Positions 31,686-42,878 of a stretch of 64,000 nt of DNA are shown here, piece after piece. Under the pieces are notes generated by a model. It was given only the letters and a program-made list of their open reading frames with translations, had not been told where the DNA came from and searched no databases. The number at the start of each line of letters is the position of its first letter. Position 1 is the first letter of the stretch. The translations under genes were made by a program, and so were the position numbers. The DNA comes from Haematobia irritans (lineage: Eukaryota; Arthropoda; Insecta; Diptera; Muscidae): positions 53,634,066 to 53,698,065 of the forward strand of contig NC_134400.1 in assembly GCF_050003625.1 (NCBI RefSeq), read 5' to 3'.

Positions 31686-34600
31686 TTAAGCCTGTTCGTC
31701 CCGAACAGGCACAGAACCGGTTCCGTAAGGAGCCAATCGTTCCAGATGTACAACTTTCATCTTTGATCTAGGGCTGTCGTCCTTCTGAATCCGGTATACA
31801 ACATCATTGATCTTCTTGATGACTTTGTATGGGCCTTCCCACTGTGTTTGCAGTTTAGGACACAATCCTTTCTTTCGTTGCGGGTTAAACAGCAGAACCA
31901 ATTCTTCTTCTTGGAAGCCCTCAGTATTTACAGCACGATCGTATCTCGCCTTCATTCTGTTGCTGACCATTTTTATTTTGTTGCGCACTGATTCGTGAAC
32001 TTCACCGAAAGTGTTTGGGATGTCGTTTCTGTTTTTTTCCATGGCGAGCACATTAGGTTTAGCGCCGAATATCAGATCTCCAGGCAACTTCAACTCAGTT
32101 CCGAATAGAACATTGGCCGGTGTTCGAGAGGTGGAATCATGAATGGCAGATCTATACGACAGCAAAAACTTTGGTATATGCTCGTCCCAGTCCCTCTGGC
32201 CGTTGTCCACTACTTTTCGAAGATGTTCCTCCAGAGTGCGATTAAACCTTTCTACCATGCCATCGGATTGTGGATGTAATGGTGTAGTCCTCGTTTTCTT
32301 GATACCAAGGGATTCACACATCTCTTTGAATATGGCCGATTCAAAATTTCTTCCCTGGTCTGAGTGAATCTCGGACGGCACACCGTAGCGACATATCCAG
32401 TTTTTGTTGACAACATCCACAATCGTTTTTGCCTCTTGGTTTGGAATTGCATACACCTCCGGCCATTTGCTGAAGTAATCCATGACCACAAGGATATAAC
32501 GGTTTCCAGAATCACTTACTGGGAAAGGGCCTGCCACGTCCATTGCTATTCTTTCAAACGGGGCTCCTGGTCTATATTCTTGCATAGGACCTCGACTTTT
32601 CCTTGTTGGACCTTTCGCCTTCATGCACTTCTCGCAATTGGCTACCCATTCAGCAATTGATTTCGGGCATCCAACCCAGTAGAATCGTTGCTTCACTTTC
32701 TCGGCTGTTTTGGTTATTCCCAGATGACCTCCACTGGGACCATTATGGAACTCCGCCAAAACTTCTCTTATTTTGGAATCCGGCACGATGATCAAATTTC
32801 GGCTGCTCTTGCCATCTTCGCTTTCCCATTTACGTTGCAGGGATCCATTGACTAGAACTAAACTATCCCATTGAGCCCAGTATGCTTTCATAAGTGGACT
32901 TTCGGCTGCGATGTCTTTCTTGCTGGGTTTCTTGTTCTCTTCCTTTGCCGAAATAATTTTGTTCAAAATGGGATCTTTACGCTGTTCTGTTGGCCAGTCC
33001 ACCCCAGATTCGATGTGTAACAGCCGAATATCAACAATCTCCTCCTTATGTTCAGCTTTCGAGCAGTGCTTGCATTCTATACTGCAAGGTCGACGTGACA
33101 AAGCGTCAGCGTTACCGTGTTTTCCACCTTTTCTATGCTCGATACTGAAATCATAGCTTTGGAGCCTCTCGATCCAACGTGCCAGTTGAGCTTCCGGATT
33201 CTTGAATTGGAGCAACCATCGTAGAGCTGAGTGATCAGTCCTGAGCAAGAAGTGTTGTCCATACAAATATTTATGATAATGTTTTACACCCTCTATGACG
33301 GCTAGCAGCTCTCGTCGCGTTACACAGTAGTTCTTTTCGGGCTTGGACAACGTTCGGCTGAAATATCCGATGACCTTCTCCTTGCCGTCTATCTGTTGGG
33401 ATAGCACACCTCCAATACCATGCGCGCTAGCATCTGTATCCAAAACAAATTTTTCGCCCGGAATAGGATACGCTAGAACAGGAGCTGAACATAAAAGTTC
33501 TTTTAAATGTTGGAATGAATCCTCCTGTTCGTCGCTCCACTGGAACTTCTGACCTTTTTGCGTCAATTTATGGAGACTAGCGGCGATGCTGGCGAAGTTT
33601 GGGACGAATCGTCGGTAATATGTACATAACCCAAGGAAACTTCTTAATTCGTGGAGATTTCGGGGTCGTGGCCAATCTCTGACAGCTTGGATTTTGTCTT
33701 CATCGGTGGATATGCCCTCTGCAGTCACATGATGACCCAGGTATTTCACTTCCCGCTGGAAAAGGGAGCATTTCTTTGCGTTAAGGCGTAGACCAGCGGC
33801 TGACAATTGCTGGATAACGTCTTTCAAGTTCTTAAGGTGCTCGTCAAATGTTTTGCCCATCACTATGATGTCGTCCAAGTATATCAAGCACGACTTCCAG
33901 TGCAACCCCTTCAGTACCCGCTCCATCAATCTTTCGAAGGTAGCCGGAGCGTTGCAGAGCCCGAACGGCATTACATTGAATTGCCAGAGACCGCCATTAA
34001 CGCCAAAAGCCGTCTTTTCCTTGTCTTTCTCGGCGATCTCTACTTGCCAATATCCACTCTGCAAATCAAGCGTAGAAAACCATGTTGTTCCGGCTAGTGT
34101 GTCCAACGTGTCGTCAATGCGTGGAAGCGGATAACTGTCCTTTTTGGTGACATCATTCAGTTTTCTGTAGTCCACGCAGAATCGGGTACTTCCATCTTTC
34201 TTTTTGACCAGCACAACTGGGGAACACCAAGGACTTGATGATGGCTCGATCACTCCACTCTCCGCCATTTCCTTTATGAGCTTTTGAACTTCGTCTCTTT
34301 TTGCCAGGGGAACACTTCGTGGTGCCTGTTTTATGGGCCTTTCTTCTGCGGTTTTAATTTCATGTTTCACTACAGATGTTCTTCCTTGATTTCCCTTTTC
34401 AGAAGCAAAAGCAGAGGCGTTTTTCCGCAGCAATTGCTTGGCTTTATTTCTCTCTGACGGCGATAGATGACGTGTCCAAGCCTCAAAATACCCTTCTAGA
34501 TGTTTTCTCACTGCTCCATGTGTCTTTGATGAGTTGCCTTCCAAATTGACTATTGCCTCGGCTGGTGTACATTTTCCAATATCAGAAAATTTTGCAATTT

Positions 34601-35276
34601 GCTCATGATTGTCAGACATGTTCAAGACACGAACTGGTATTAGTCTCTCTTCGTTCGTTGTTACCAGGGCATTTGCTATCAAGATGTTGTTGCTTTTGTT
34701 TTCTGCTGGTTCAACAACCCACAATTGGCCGACTTCACAATCTCCATTCATAGAAACCCATATAATTGCTTCGGCATTCGGTGGTATAGACTCTGACTGG
34801 CTCGTTGTCAAACGTCTGACAGGTGTATTCTCGTCGTATCCCACGTTTACCGTTATTTCGGCATCGCACCATGTCATTACACGACGCTTCATATCCAGAT
34901 TGAGGCCAAAAGCAATCATGAAATCCGCTCCAATTATAACTTCGTCTACTATATCGGCCACAATGAAATCATAAGTAACGGATTTGTTAGCAATAGTTAA
35001 TTTTACGGTGACCTTTCCATATACGGTTGCGGGTTCCCCTGTAGCCGTGCGTAGCTTGACTCCAATCAGTGGTGTAACTTTTCCTTTTACTAAATCAGAT
35101 CTAATGATAGACTTTGATGCACCAGTATCCAACGTCAAAGTACGCTTGTCGCCATTAATAACACCCGCAATAGTTAAATTGTTATTTTTCTGTTGAACTA
35201 TTGCTATGGAGATGGTGGGGCCAACGTCTGTGGGAGCCAGCTCTTGCCCCGCTGAACTAGCTCGATTTAGTTTAAA
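31686..35276 (-). CDS. pol: Protease-RT-RNase H-integrase of element C (entered by -1 frameshift)
   Basis: The pol frame is open from the slippery site at 35270-35276 to the stop at 31686, about 1195 codons. Domains follow the Ty3/gypsy order: protease LDTGAS, RT with YLDDIIVM, RNase H with LDTDASAHG, then the integrase zinc domain and the D,D,E core (MDVAGP, HSDQGRNF, and the E in MVERFNR). No ATG precedes the protease, as expected for a Gag-Pol fusion product. It differs from the element A pol at roughly 13 of 1150 residues. The polypurine tract and 3' LTR follow 12 bp after the stop. Confidence 0.93.
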   Translation of the reverse strand, partial: FKLNRASSAGQELAPTDVGPTISIAIVQQKNNNLTIAGVINGDKRTLTLDTGASKSIIRSDLVKGKVTPLIGVKLRTATGEPATVYGKVTVKLTIANKSVTYDFIVADIVDEVIIGADFMIAFGLNLDMKRRVMTWCDAEITVNVGYDENTPVRRLTTSQSESIPPNAEAIIWVSMNGDCEVGQLWVVEPAENKSNNILIANALVTTNEERLIPVRVLNMSDNHEQIAKFSDIGKCTPAEAIVNLEGNSSKTHGAVRKHLEGYFEAWTRHLSPSERNKAKQLLRKNASAFASEKGNQGRTSVVKHEIKTAEERPIKQAPRSVPLAKRDEVQKLIKEMAESGVIEPSSSPWCSPVVLVKKKDGSTRFCVDYRKLNDVTKKDSYPLPRIDDTLDTLAGTTWFSTLDLQSGYWQVEIAEKDKEKTAFGVNGGLWQFNVMPFGLCNAPATFERLMERVLKGLHWKSCLIYLDDIIVMGKTFDEHLKNLKDVIQQLSAAGLRLNAKKCSLFQREVKYLGHHVTAEGISTDEDKIQAVRDWPRPRNLHELRSFLGLCTYYRRFVPNFASIAASLHKLTQKGQKFQWSDEQEDSFQHLKELLCSAPVLAYPIPGEKFVLDTDASAHGIGGVLSQQIDGKEKVIGYFSRTLSKPEKNYCVTRRELLAVIEGVKHYHKYLYGQHFLLRTDHSALRWLLQFKNPEAQLARWIERLQSYDFSIEHRKGGKHGNADALSRRPCSIECKHCSKAEHKEEIVDIRLLHIESGVDWPTEQRKDPILNKIISAKEENKKPSKKDIAAESPLMKAYWAQWDSLVLVNGSLQRKWESEDGKSSRNLIIVPDSKIREVLAEFHNGPSGGHLGITKTAEKVKQRFYWVGCPKSIAEWVANCEKCMKAKGPTRKSRGPMQEYRPGAPFERIAMDVAGPFPVSDSGNRYILVVMDYFSKWPEVYAIPNQEAKTIVDVVNKNWICRYGVPSEIHSDQGRNFESAIFKEMCESLGIKKTRTTPLHPQSDGMVERFNRTLEEHLRKVVDNGQRDWDEHIPKFLLSYRSAIHDSTSRTPANVLFGTELKLPGDLIFGAKPNVLAMEKNRNDIPNTFGEVHESVRNKIKMVSNRMKARYDRAVNTEGFQEEELVLLFNPQRKKGLCPKLQTQWEGPYKVIKKINDVVYRIQKDDSPRSKMKVVHLERLAPYGTGSVPVRDEQA
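35217..35276 (-). promoter_or_regulatory. Predicted -1 frameshift signal of element C
   Basis: TTTAAAC (complement of 35270-35276) directly precedes the gag stop (35267-35269). The 6-nt spacer, the 10-bp hairpin and the GGGGC/GCCCC loop pairing are all retained as in element A. One difference (GACGTTGG for GACGATGG) falls outside the stems. Confidence 0.78.
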
Positions 35277-36622
35277 GGTGACTCACTTGACTGTGGGGTC
35301 ACCTTCTTATGGCTATTGTTTAATGGAGATGGTGATGTGGACCTTGACCGTTTGCGTCGTGCTTTGCATTCTCGAGCTAGATGTCCCGGCTTATCACAGT
35401 TATAGCATTTGATCCGGGATTTATTTGCCTCTTGCTTCATTTCTTGCATTGCCTGCTTCATGGCCTCTTTCATCGACTCAATAACGGACTTTGATTCATC
35501 ACACTCTGTCTCTACTTTACGTACCTTGTGAATTTGAGGCCGCGCTAGCAATCTCGCAGTCTCCTGTGCAAGTGCGAATGTTACTGTTTCAGCGAATGTA
35601 GCCTTTTGTGACGCATATGTTGCACATTTTATATCTGGGTCTCGAATTCCATTGACGAAGGTTTCAATCTTGATGCGGTCCACAAGAGGATGACTCTCAC
35701 CTGGGTATGTCAAAAGCACTAGCCGCTCAACTTCTGTTGCGAAATCTTGTAGGGTTTCATTCGATTTCTGGATTCTTCCTCTCAATTCCATTCTGAAGAT
35801 GTCCTGCTTGTGCTCTCCACCATACTTGCGTTGAAGTGCCGCTATTACTTCATTATAGTTATTTCTAGAAGCAGCGGGAATGCTTTGTATCACATCAGCA
35901 GCATTGCCCTTTAATGCCAATAGAAGTTCAATTGCTTTATCATCGTCATTCCACAAATTTCTACAAGCAACCATTTCGAATTGGAATTTGAAGACATCAA
36001 ATGACGTTGAGCCATCGAAAACAGGAGTTTTGATTTTTGAGCCCTCGATGACGCGCACTGGACCACCTTTAATTTCCAGCTCTGACATTTTTTTCTCGAT
36101 GTGCAGAAACTTCTCATCATGAACCATAATTTTCTCATCCACGGAAAGAACTTTCTTATCCAATTCCACAATTTGATTTTCTATATGGTCCACACGTTTC
36201 TCCATGCCTTCAGAAATTTGTTGTAATTTTTCGTTGAGAATTCTAGAATTTTCGTCGAATTTTTCTTCCAATTTTCTAGAACTTGCTTCCATTTTTCTAG
36301 AATTTTCTTCCATTTTTCTAGAATTCTCATCCATGATTTTTCTAGAGTTTTCTTCCATCATTTTGCTCAAAACATTGAGCATTGATGTGTAATCCACAAC
36401 ACTCGAAGCCACAGATGGAGTTTCTACACTGCTTGTATTGACGAGTATTGATTCATCAATGTCTTCCTTATAATCAAACTCATGCGTCGCAATGTCCATA
36501 TTACGCCGTTCAAACTCTTCCAGTAGACGCTTTTGAAGCTGGGCCTTATTGCCTGTTGTCGGCAGCTCCAGTTTGCTCAATTCCTTTTTTAAGTCTTCCA
36601 CTCGAAGCTCATTAAACTTCAT
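35267..36622 (-). CDS. gag: Gag protein of element C
   Basis: 451 residues with the same architecture as the element A Gag: SAP-like N terminus, heptad coiled coil, capsid-like middle and CCHC knuckle CYNCDKPGHLAREC near the C terminus. It has fewer ENSRKME heptads but an extra KVLSVDEKIM segment missing from A. The ATG is 40 bp after the 5' LTR. It ends at the slippery site, so most product should be Gag and a minor fraction Gag-Pol. Confidence 0.93.
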   Translation of the reverse strand: MKFNELRVEDLKKELSKLELPTTGNKAQLQKRLLEEFERRNMDIATHEFDYKEDIDESILVNTSSVETPSVASSVVDYTSMLNVLSKMMEENSRKIMDENSRKMEENSRKMEASSRKLEEKFDENSRILNEKLQQISEGMEKRVDHIENQIVELDKKVLSVDEKIMVHDEKFLHIEKKMSELEIKGGPVRVIEGSKIKTPVFDGSTSFDVFKFQFEMVACRNLWNDDDKAIELLLALKGNAADVIQSIPAASRNNYNEVIAALQRKYGGEHKQDIFRMELRGRIQKSNETLQDFATEVERLVLLTYPGESHPLVDRIKIETFVNGIRDPDIKCATYASQKATFAETVTFALAQETARLLARPQIHKVRKVETECDESKSVIESMKEAMKQAMQEMKQEANKSRIKCYNCDKPGHLARECKARRKRSRSTSPSPLNNSHKKVTPQSSESPLN

Positions 36623-36644
36623 TGTAGATTTTTTTTTCGTTATT

Positions 36645-36659
36645 CCACTTCTGACACCA
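36645..36659 (-). promoter_or_regulatory. Primer-binding site of element C
   Basis: On the minus strand it reads TGGTGTCAGAAGTGG, two bases after the 5' LTR, consistent with leucine-tRNA priming. Confidence 0.7.
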
Positions 36660-36661
36660 AT

Positions 36662-37264
36662 TGTTACGTTTTTATATTTAGGCGTTTTTAATTACCGGAC
36701 AATTAAAACACAGTTCTTTTAAATAACGACAATCTACAATTTATTTACTATGACTTCACACTTTACAATTCGTTCACACTGAAGTTATTCGTTTGACGCT
36801 TTAATTAAGACTGACTCGTTAGCAGCATGCGAGCGCTTTTATATATGACGGTGTGGCAATACGAGAACATTCTGGTAGCACTACAATATTCTGGCAACGC
36901 CAGAACATTCTTAGACAATGCTAGAGGGATCTACGACCATTAAGTTATTCGTCTGGTGGCTGCCAAACACATACACACTCACATAGATATATGCTCGCAT
37001 TACTACAACAACAATGACAATAGACAATGAGATGAAATGAGAATGCAGAATAACAAAGCAAAGGGGTTGCTATTCTATGAGAGAGTAAGAACTAACATTT
37101 CGGTAAGCAAACAAAAGAACATAAAAGAAATTCAGGAAAATACTAGAAAATGAATAGATGATTCCAACAAGTGATAGCAAAATTTTATCGTTACAATTTG
37201 AAATTTTAAATTAACGGAAACTAATTTAAATAAACTTATATCTATAATTATCAAATTCGTAACA
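36662..37264 (-). repeat. 5' LTR of element C
   Basis: 603 bp. It holds the same TATA box and 19-bp repeat as the A LTR; GAACATTC is seen at 36865-36872 and 36903-36910. Confidence 0.94.
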
Positions 37265-37504
37265 TTATGTTTTGTGTTTATTATCCCGATGCCCAGTACA
37301 AATGAAACGATTGTAAAACATAATTCACCAAATAAAGCTTTTATTTTGTTAACATTTGTGTTTAAATTTCATGTTATATATGTACATTATTTATATTCTA
37401 CCATATAGTAGGGAGCGGCTAGATATTGTTGCTAGTTTATTATGGAAATACAACTCCATGTTATACTTTGTTTTATCAATCATCAGATTACATTTTTAAA
37501 TAAT

Positions 37505-37737
37505 AATCAGATCCACTTTTGTGTTACAAATTCACAAAAATCAGTTTAATAAATAAATTATTTCTTAATTCACATTGCAAATGGCGCCATGTTATGAAAA
37601 TACTGACTACGCGAGTTACGTCAGTTTTTCAACTCGAAAAAAACAAAGTACCACAAATGGAAAAAATTTCGCTAGCTTTTCGCATGTTTTGGTTTTGTAT
37701 GGAGTTTCAACGCGAAAACCGAACAGAGTACCGGCCT
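37505..37737 (+). mobile_element. GGCCGGTAC-family DNA element, left-truncated copy
   Basis: It matches the right half of 30193-30629 and ends GAACAGAGTACCGGCCT at 37737. A single TTA (37738-37740) separates it from the next copy. Confidence 0.7.
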
Positions 37738-37740
37738 TTA

Positions 37741-38172
37741 AGGCCGGTACTATGTTCACTCTTGCGAAAAATTTTTATGGAAACCATTATTTCGCACATA
37801 GAAAGCGGCGTTTTTTTAGGTAGCTTGGAGCGCTATTTTACAGAGAGCGATATTGGATTAAGTTGGTGGTTTTTGCTTGTTTTTACAAAATAACATTTTA
37901 TTTTTCCTTGGGCAATTGATCTGCTATTCCTTTGGTCCTGTGTATAGTTTCGGAACAAAAATATGGTCCGTGTTTGATTTATAAACCCGCACAAATAGTT
38001 TTTAATAAATAAATTATTTCTTAATTCACATTGCAAATGGCGCCGTGCTATAAACGTCAGTTTTTCAACACGAAAAAACAAAGTATCCCAAATGGAAAAA
38101 ATTTCGCAAATTTTTCGCATTTTTTGGTTTTGTATGGAGTTTCAACGCGAAAACCGAACAGAGTACCGGCCT
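37741..38172 (+). mobile_element. GGCCGGTAC-family DNA element, complete copy
   Basis: 432 bp, AGGCCGGTACTATGTTC to GAACAGAGTACCGGCCT, with TTA at 37738-37740 and 38173-38175. The ORFs inside are not convincing proteins. Confidence 0.8.
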
Positions 38173-38175
38173 TTA

Positions 38176-39114
38176 GCTGTAAAAAAATGTTTGCTGCTTC
38201 AACTAATGAATGTTTGCTGAAACAACTACATGCTACTGCTGTCCGTTTTCAGCAAACAAAATCTGCTGTTTTAGCAAACATTTTTGCTATTATGAGTAAC
38301 AATATTTTTTGGGTGCATATATAAAATCGTCATTTCATCATCAGCTGTATTTGGGCCAATAGAGGTATTCCGTTCAGAACGAACGACTGACTGACCCACA
38401 CTAGACTTAAATACATACTTACTATACATATATAAAAAATATATTTATAACAAGGTGAAGCAATAAAAGAAAAAAAGGGAAAGGAAAAACGAAAAGTAAA
38501 ACTTAGACAGGGTAGGCATTTATGAAATTATAATAATACTCACCTAAAATTGACTGGAGTTCTCCTAAGACGTAAGGGTTGCGCGCAGGCCTGGGGTTTT
38601 AGGGTTTGAATAATAGAGAAAATAATGTCCCTTGCTTTCTGAAAATGCTGTCCCTGAAAGTAATCAACACAACAATATTAGATTAAAAGAAAAAAAAGAA
38701 AAAAAACTGGAATAATATTATAAATAAATTTAAAGAAACGCCTACTCGACATTAACTATTCACCACAGTACGTACGGACAGACGGATTACCCTCGGACAA
38801 AGTGAACAGAGACGTCTGGCGGAAATAATACATGATTCTATTGTTTTTAAGACTACCGAAATTTTACTTTAAATACTGTACTCATTCGGAGGGATATATA
38901 ATACTAAATTCACACATTTCATTTTTGTTTTAATTTATGTCTGGATTCCGATACAATCGATCTTCTCTATTCTGGGATGAATTTTACAAATAGAATAGTC
39001 GTATAGTATAGAATAGTCGATTTTCTATAAATTTTATAACTGTAATAGAGTTTGTGTATTTTTCTTTTGTTTGGAGACTATGCATTTTTAATAAATCTTG
39101 AATTCTGTAACGTG
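38176..39114. other. AGCAAAC-type repeat, then unrecognised sequence
   Basis: 38176-38310 is a repeat of TTTGCTG and CAGCAAACA words related to 30040-30190. The remaining ~800 bp show no gene and no repeat I can name. Confidence 0.4.
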
Positions 39115-39117
39115 TTA

Positions 39118-39534
39118 AGGCCGGTACTCTGTTCGGTTTTCGCGTTGAAACTCCATACAAAACCAAAAAATGCGAAAAATTTGCGAAATTTTTTCCATTT
39201 GTGATACTTTGTTTTTTTCGTGTTGAAAAACTGACGCCATTTGCAATGTGAATTAAGAAATAATTTATTTATTAAAAACTATTTGTGCGGGTTTATAAAT
39301 CAAACACGGACCATATTTTTGTTCCGAAACTATACAAAGGATCAAAGGAATAGCAGATCAATTGCCCAAGGAAAAATAAAATGTTATTTTGTAAAAACAA
39401 GCAACACCACCAACTTAATCCAATATCGCTCCCTGTAAAATAGCGCTCCAAGCTACCTAAAAAACGCCGCTTTCTATGTGCGAAATAATGGTTTCCATAA
39501 AAAATTTTCGCAAGAATGAACATAGTACCGGCCT
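39118..39534 (-). mobile_element. GGCCGGTAC-family DNA element, minus copy
   Basis: 417 bp in the opposite orientation to 37741-38172, with TTA at 39115-39117 and 39535-39537. Confidence 0.8.
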
Positions 39535-39537
39535 TTA

Positions 39538-39924
39538 AGGCCGGTACTCTGTTCGGTTTTCGCGTTGAAACTCCATACAAAACCAAAAAATGCGAAAAAT
39601 TTGCGAAATTTTGTCCATTTGTGATACTTTGTTTTTTCGTGTTGAAAAACTGACGTTTATAGCACGACGCCATTTGCAATGTGAATTAAGAAATATTTTT
39701 TTTTTTTTTGTTCCGAAACTATACAAAGGATCAAAGGAATAGCAGATCAATTGCCCAAGGAAAAATAAAATGTTATTTTGTAAAAACAAGCAACACCACC
39801 AACTTAATCCAATATCGCTCCCTGTAAAATAGCGCTCCAAGCTACCTAAAAAAACCCCGCTTTCTATGTGCGAAATAATGGTTTCCATAAAAATTTTTCG
39901 CAAGAATGAACATAGTACCGGCCT
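39538..39924 (-). mobile_element. GGCCGGTAC-family DNA element, minus copy in tandem
   Basis: 387 bp, joined to the previous copy by one shared TTA (39535-39537), with TTA again at 39925-39927. It has an internal deletion compared with its neighbour. Confidence 0.8.
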
Positions 39925-39927
39925 TTA

Positions 39928-40213
39928 CCAAGAATACTTTTTTTAATGGAGTAATTCAAGAGTAAGGGAGGCAGGTATAGCAGATGAAAAGGTAGGTATG
40001 GGGCAGCACTAGAATGAAGCTGTCATGGAGGAATTTAGTTCCTATGGGAGGGTAAACGAGCAGGCGTAACAGCTGCTGGCATATATTTCATGTCTCGAGA
40101 GCATTGCCTGCCTAGATTTGTGTAGTGGTTGTTTGGTTAGAACTACTGGTCCCTTTCAGTCCGCGTTTTCTTTTTTTAATTTTACAATTTTCACGTTTTC
40201 TGGCATGTGTGTT
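39928..40213. other. No gene recognised
   Basis: Spacer between the tandem DNA elements and the next inverted-repeat element. Confidence 0.3.
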
Positions 40214-40216
40214 TAA

Positions 40217-40458
40217 TGCGCTTTACAGACTATCAGTTATTCCGGGCGACAGTGCTCGTGTCGAACATATCCCACATGTTGTGCACATTATAAGTTAAGG
40301 CCGAAGGCATAATCAATACTGCTGCATGTTTATGGGATCGATAACACTTTTACCGATTATTTAGTCATCGCCGACAAGTCGCATCGATCCGACACACTGT
40401 AAGATTCTTTACAAAAACCGGCATTCCATCCGGAATAACTGATAGTCTGTAAAGCACA
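40217..40458 (+). mobile_element. TGCGCTTTACAG-type DNA element, complete 242-bp copy
   Basis: The terminal inverted repeats are TGCGCTTTACAGACTATCAG and its complement ending TGTAAAGCACA. TAA lies on both sides (40214-40216 and 40459-40461). It is noncoding. Fragments occur at 132-252 and 50113-50192. Confidence 0.78.
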
Positions 40459-40472
40459 TAACATTGTTTCTG

Positions 40473-41445
40473 TCACTGTTCACCTGTCGTCGCCACCGAA
40501 GGAGCCTCCCCATCCGGCGAGTTTAGCCGCGCAGAACGCCAGCATGCCAGAGCTTTGGGTTGGTGACGCATAATCACAATAACATGGAAGTATTTCAGGA
40601 CGAGGAACAGTACAAGCTTGCAGGTAGCCAGGGACATACCAATAGATCCTAGTTCCCCTGGAATATGTAAGGTAGTTCCTAGCCTTGCTAACTCATCTGC
40701 TTCGCAGTTCCCCGGTATTAGGTGAATATTGTACTGCTCAGCCCTCTCGTTGAGAGATTTGCGGCAGTCGATGGCCGTTTTCGAGTTACGGAACACAGAG
40801 TCCAAGGATTTTATTGCAGGTTGACTGTCTGAGTATATATTAATGCCAACATTTATTGGACCATTAATTCTCAGCCAATTCGCCACCTCTCTTATTGCTA
40901 ATAATTCAGCCTGAACACTACAGTGATTAGGTAATCTTTTCGCTATTCGAAGTTCCAGATCTTTGGAATATACTTCGAAACCCAGTTGTCCATCCAATTT
41001 GGAGCCATCAGTGTAGAAATCTATATATCTTTTATTCCCCGGGTCTGTGTACACTACGCTTCACTGTTGGGAATTAGAGTTTCTTTTTGTCGAAAAGTGT
41101 TTTCGACAGAGTGTAATCCACTCCGTTAGGCACATTTGACATTATTTTGAGGACCGAACTGTGACCTTTTGACATTTTTTCCGACCACAGTGATAGCTCG
41201 CGCAACCGCACAGCCGTTGTTGCAACTGACTGTTTGGCCAAAATGTCTAAAGGCAATAGATGCAGCATGACATTAAGGGAATCTATTCCTGTCTTACTGA
41301 ATGCGCCTGAGATACACAAATACGCCTTACGCTGAACTTTATATAAACCTGTCGGTTGCTAAAGTGCCGGCCACCAGACTACAACACAATATAGCATTAT
41401 AGGTCTAACCACTGCTGTGTATAGCCAGTGCACAATTTTCGGATA
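40473..41445 (-). pseudogene. LINE ORF2 fragment, connection and RNase H region
   Basis: Three minus-strand pieces match the C-terminal part of the LINE ORF2 at 50848-52266: RPIMLY and VVVWWPAL (41359-41445), MCISGAFSKTG (41074-41319), and IDFYTDGSKLDG to LATCKL (40610-41054). An in-frame deletion removes the WVPGHRN segment of RNase H, and frames are shifted between pieces. This is a truncated dead copy. Confidence 0.82.
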
Positions 41446-41736
41446 TAAATAACTGACGAGTACTAAATAAGCATAAAATCTATGCAATTGCGATACATAT
41501 ATTGCATTTATTTTTTTTTTTACAAAAAAAAAAACAAAATCTACATTGTGCACCATAATGTAGATTACCTGCACATTTTATGAATTCGTGCTTGAAGCCT
41601 ACCCAATAAACACAGGATGAGCGTTTTTCAAATGCAACAACTTTTCAGTTTGAGGGTAAATATAATTTTCAACATAAATTCAAATTGACTTGAAATAGCT
41701 CATCTTCAATACATCTTCAAATTGTTTGCGAGTTAA

Positions 41737-42062
41737 GGTGGGTATTAAGTTCGAGTTTAAGCCTAGTACTAAGATCACGTTTTCGCACGAAAAACTGTTA
41801 TACTCCATATAAAAAAACGTTAGCGCGGAATAAATACGAAATCTTCGTTTTGAGCATTTTCAGACACATATTTATTCAACCCTGGATTTTTCGCACGAAA
41901 AAATAGGCAGGCATATTATTTCGCATAAATAAGTTAACATTCCTGGGATTGAGACCCTATTTACGGAGATATATGAAGATATTCGTTTTTCGCAGAAACG
42001 AACTTAGTACTAAGCATTAGCCGCTAAAATCGTCATTTTTTCACGATTACTTTTCTTTAATA
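41737..42062 (+). mobile_element. Partial GGTGGG MITE, itself interrupted
   Basis: GGTGGGTATTAAGTTCGAGT is present at the left. After the inserted element, GCCGCTAAAATCG resumes at 42020. The right terminus is missing. Confidence 0.65.
41760..42016 (+). mobile_element. AGCCTAGTACTAAG-family DNA element, complete 257-bp copy
   Basis: Termini are AGCCTAGTACTAAG and CTTAGTACTAAGCA, with TTA at 41757-41759 and 42017-42019. The empty site GAGTTTAGCCGC at about 2951 confirms the 3-bp duplication. Confidence 0.78.
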
Positions 42063-42878
42063 ATAATTAATAAGAAGCTGACCAATAAAAAATGAGTGGC
42101 TTATCGACAAGAAAAATTTTCAAGAAACATTACAAGTGCAACCAATTAAAATAGTTAAAAACAACAAATTGTTGAAATCAACAACATCTGGATGAAAATG
42201 TGCATCACATCGTCAGTTTAATTCATATGCTATTATCAGTTTAAAATGGATATTTTGTGAATTCCTTCTGCTGGAAATCAATTCTAACACGTGGTTCAGT
42301 ACGTTCCTAATTTCAAATTGACCGCAGGTTTATAAAATTTAATGATGTTTTTGACACCAAAAGGAAGTAAATCGAATTATCAATGCAAAAGTGTTTACTA
42401 ATAATGTTTAAGATATTTAAAGTTTTGTTGTTTGTTTTCTTTTTTCTTATATGTTGATATGTTTAATAAGATTATTATTTATCAATTGGTATTGTAGTGT
42501 ATTATTATATATTTTATTTTGATGAAAATGAAGAAATTATACAAAATTCATAGAATTTTGGATTTGACTTTCAATTTGAAGTGGGGATATCATTCATACA
42601 AATTTAGGTTGAAAAGTATTTGCAACGATGATAATTTTGAATTTGACTCGCATCGAAAATTGTTTGACAAATTATTGAGTAGCGATGCATTTCAATTTGA
42701 GGATAACACTTGAGATATTATTGCTAATGTGTTGAATTTCACTGTTGAGGGTAATATCTGTTTTTTGTTGAGAACGCGATTTTCTCAACAATTTCTCAAC
42801 TTGAATATTACCCTAATCCTTTGCAAAAATGTTTGAAAAATTGTTTAAAAATTAGCATTTTCCAAACGTTTGTGTTTA

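Larger units (their letters stand above)
31072..37264 (-). mobile_element. Ty3/gypsy LTR retrotransposon C, intact copy of the A family
   Basis: It is 6.19 kb on the minus strand, with 603-bp LTRs at 36662-37264 (5') and 31072-31674 (3') and TTAT on both sides (31068-31071 and 37265-37268). Gag, frameshift signal, pol, primer-binding site and polypurine tract are all present without internal stops. It carries the empty site of element B and is the best candidate in the window for a recently active or still active element. Confidence 0.95.

Noticed and set aside
31807..35196. Many antisense frames across both pol and gag genes
   Set aside because: They mirror the real genes on the other strand, show no domains, and recur identically wherever the element recurs.
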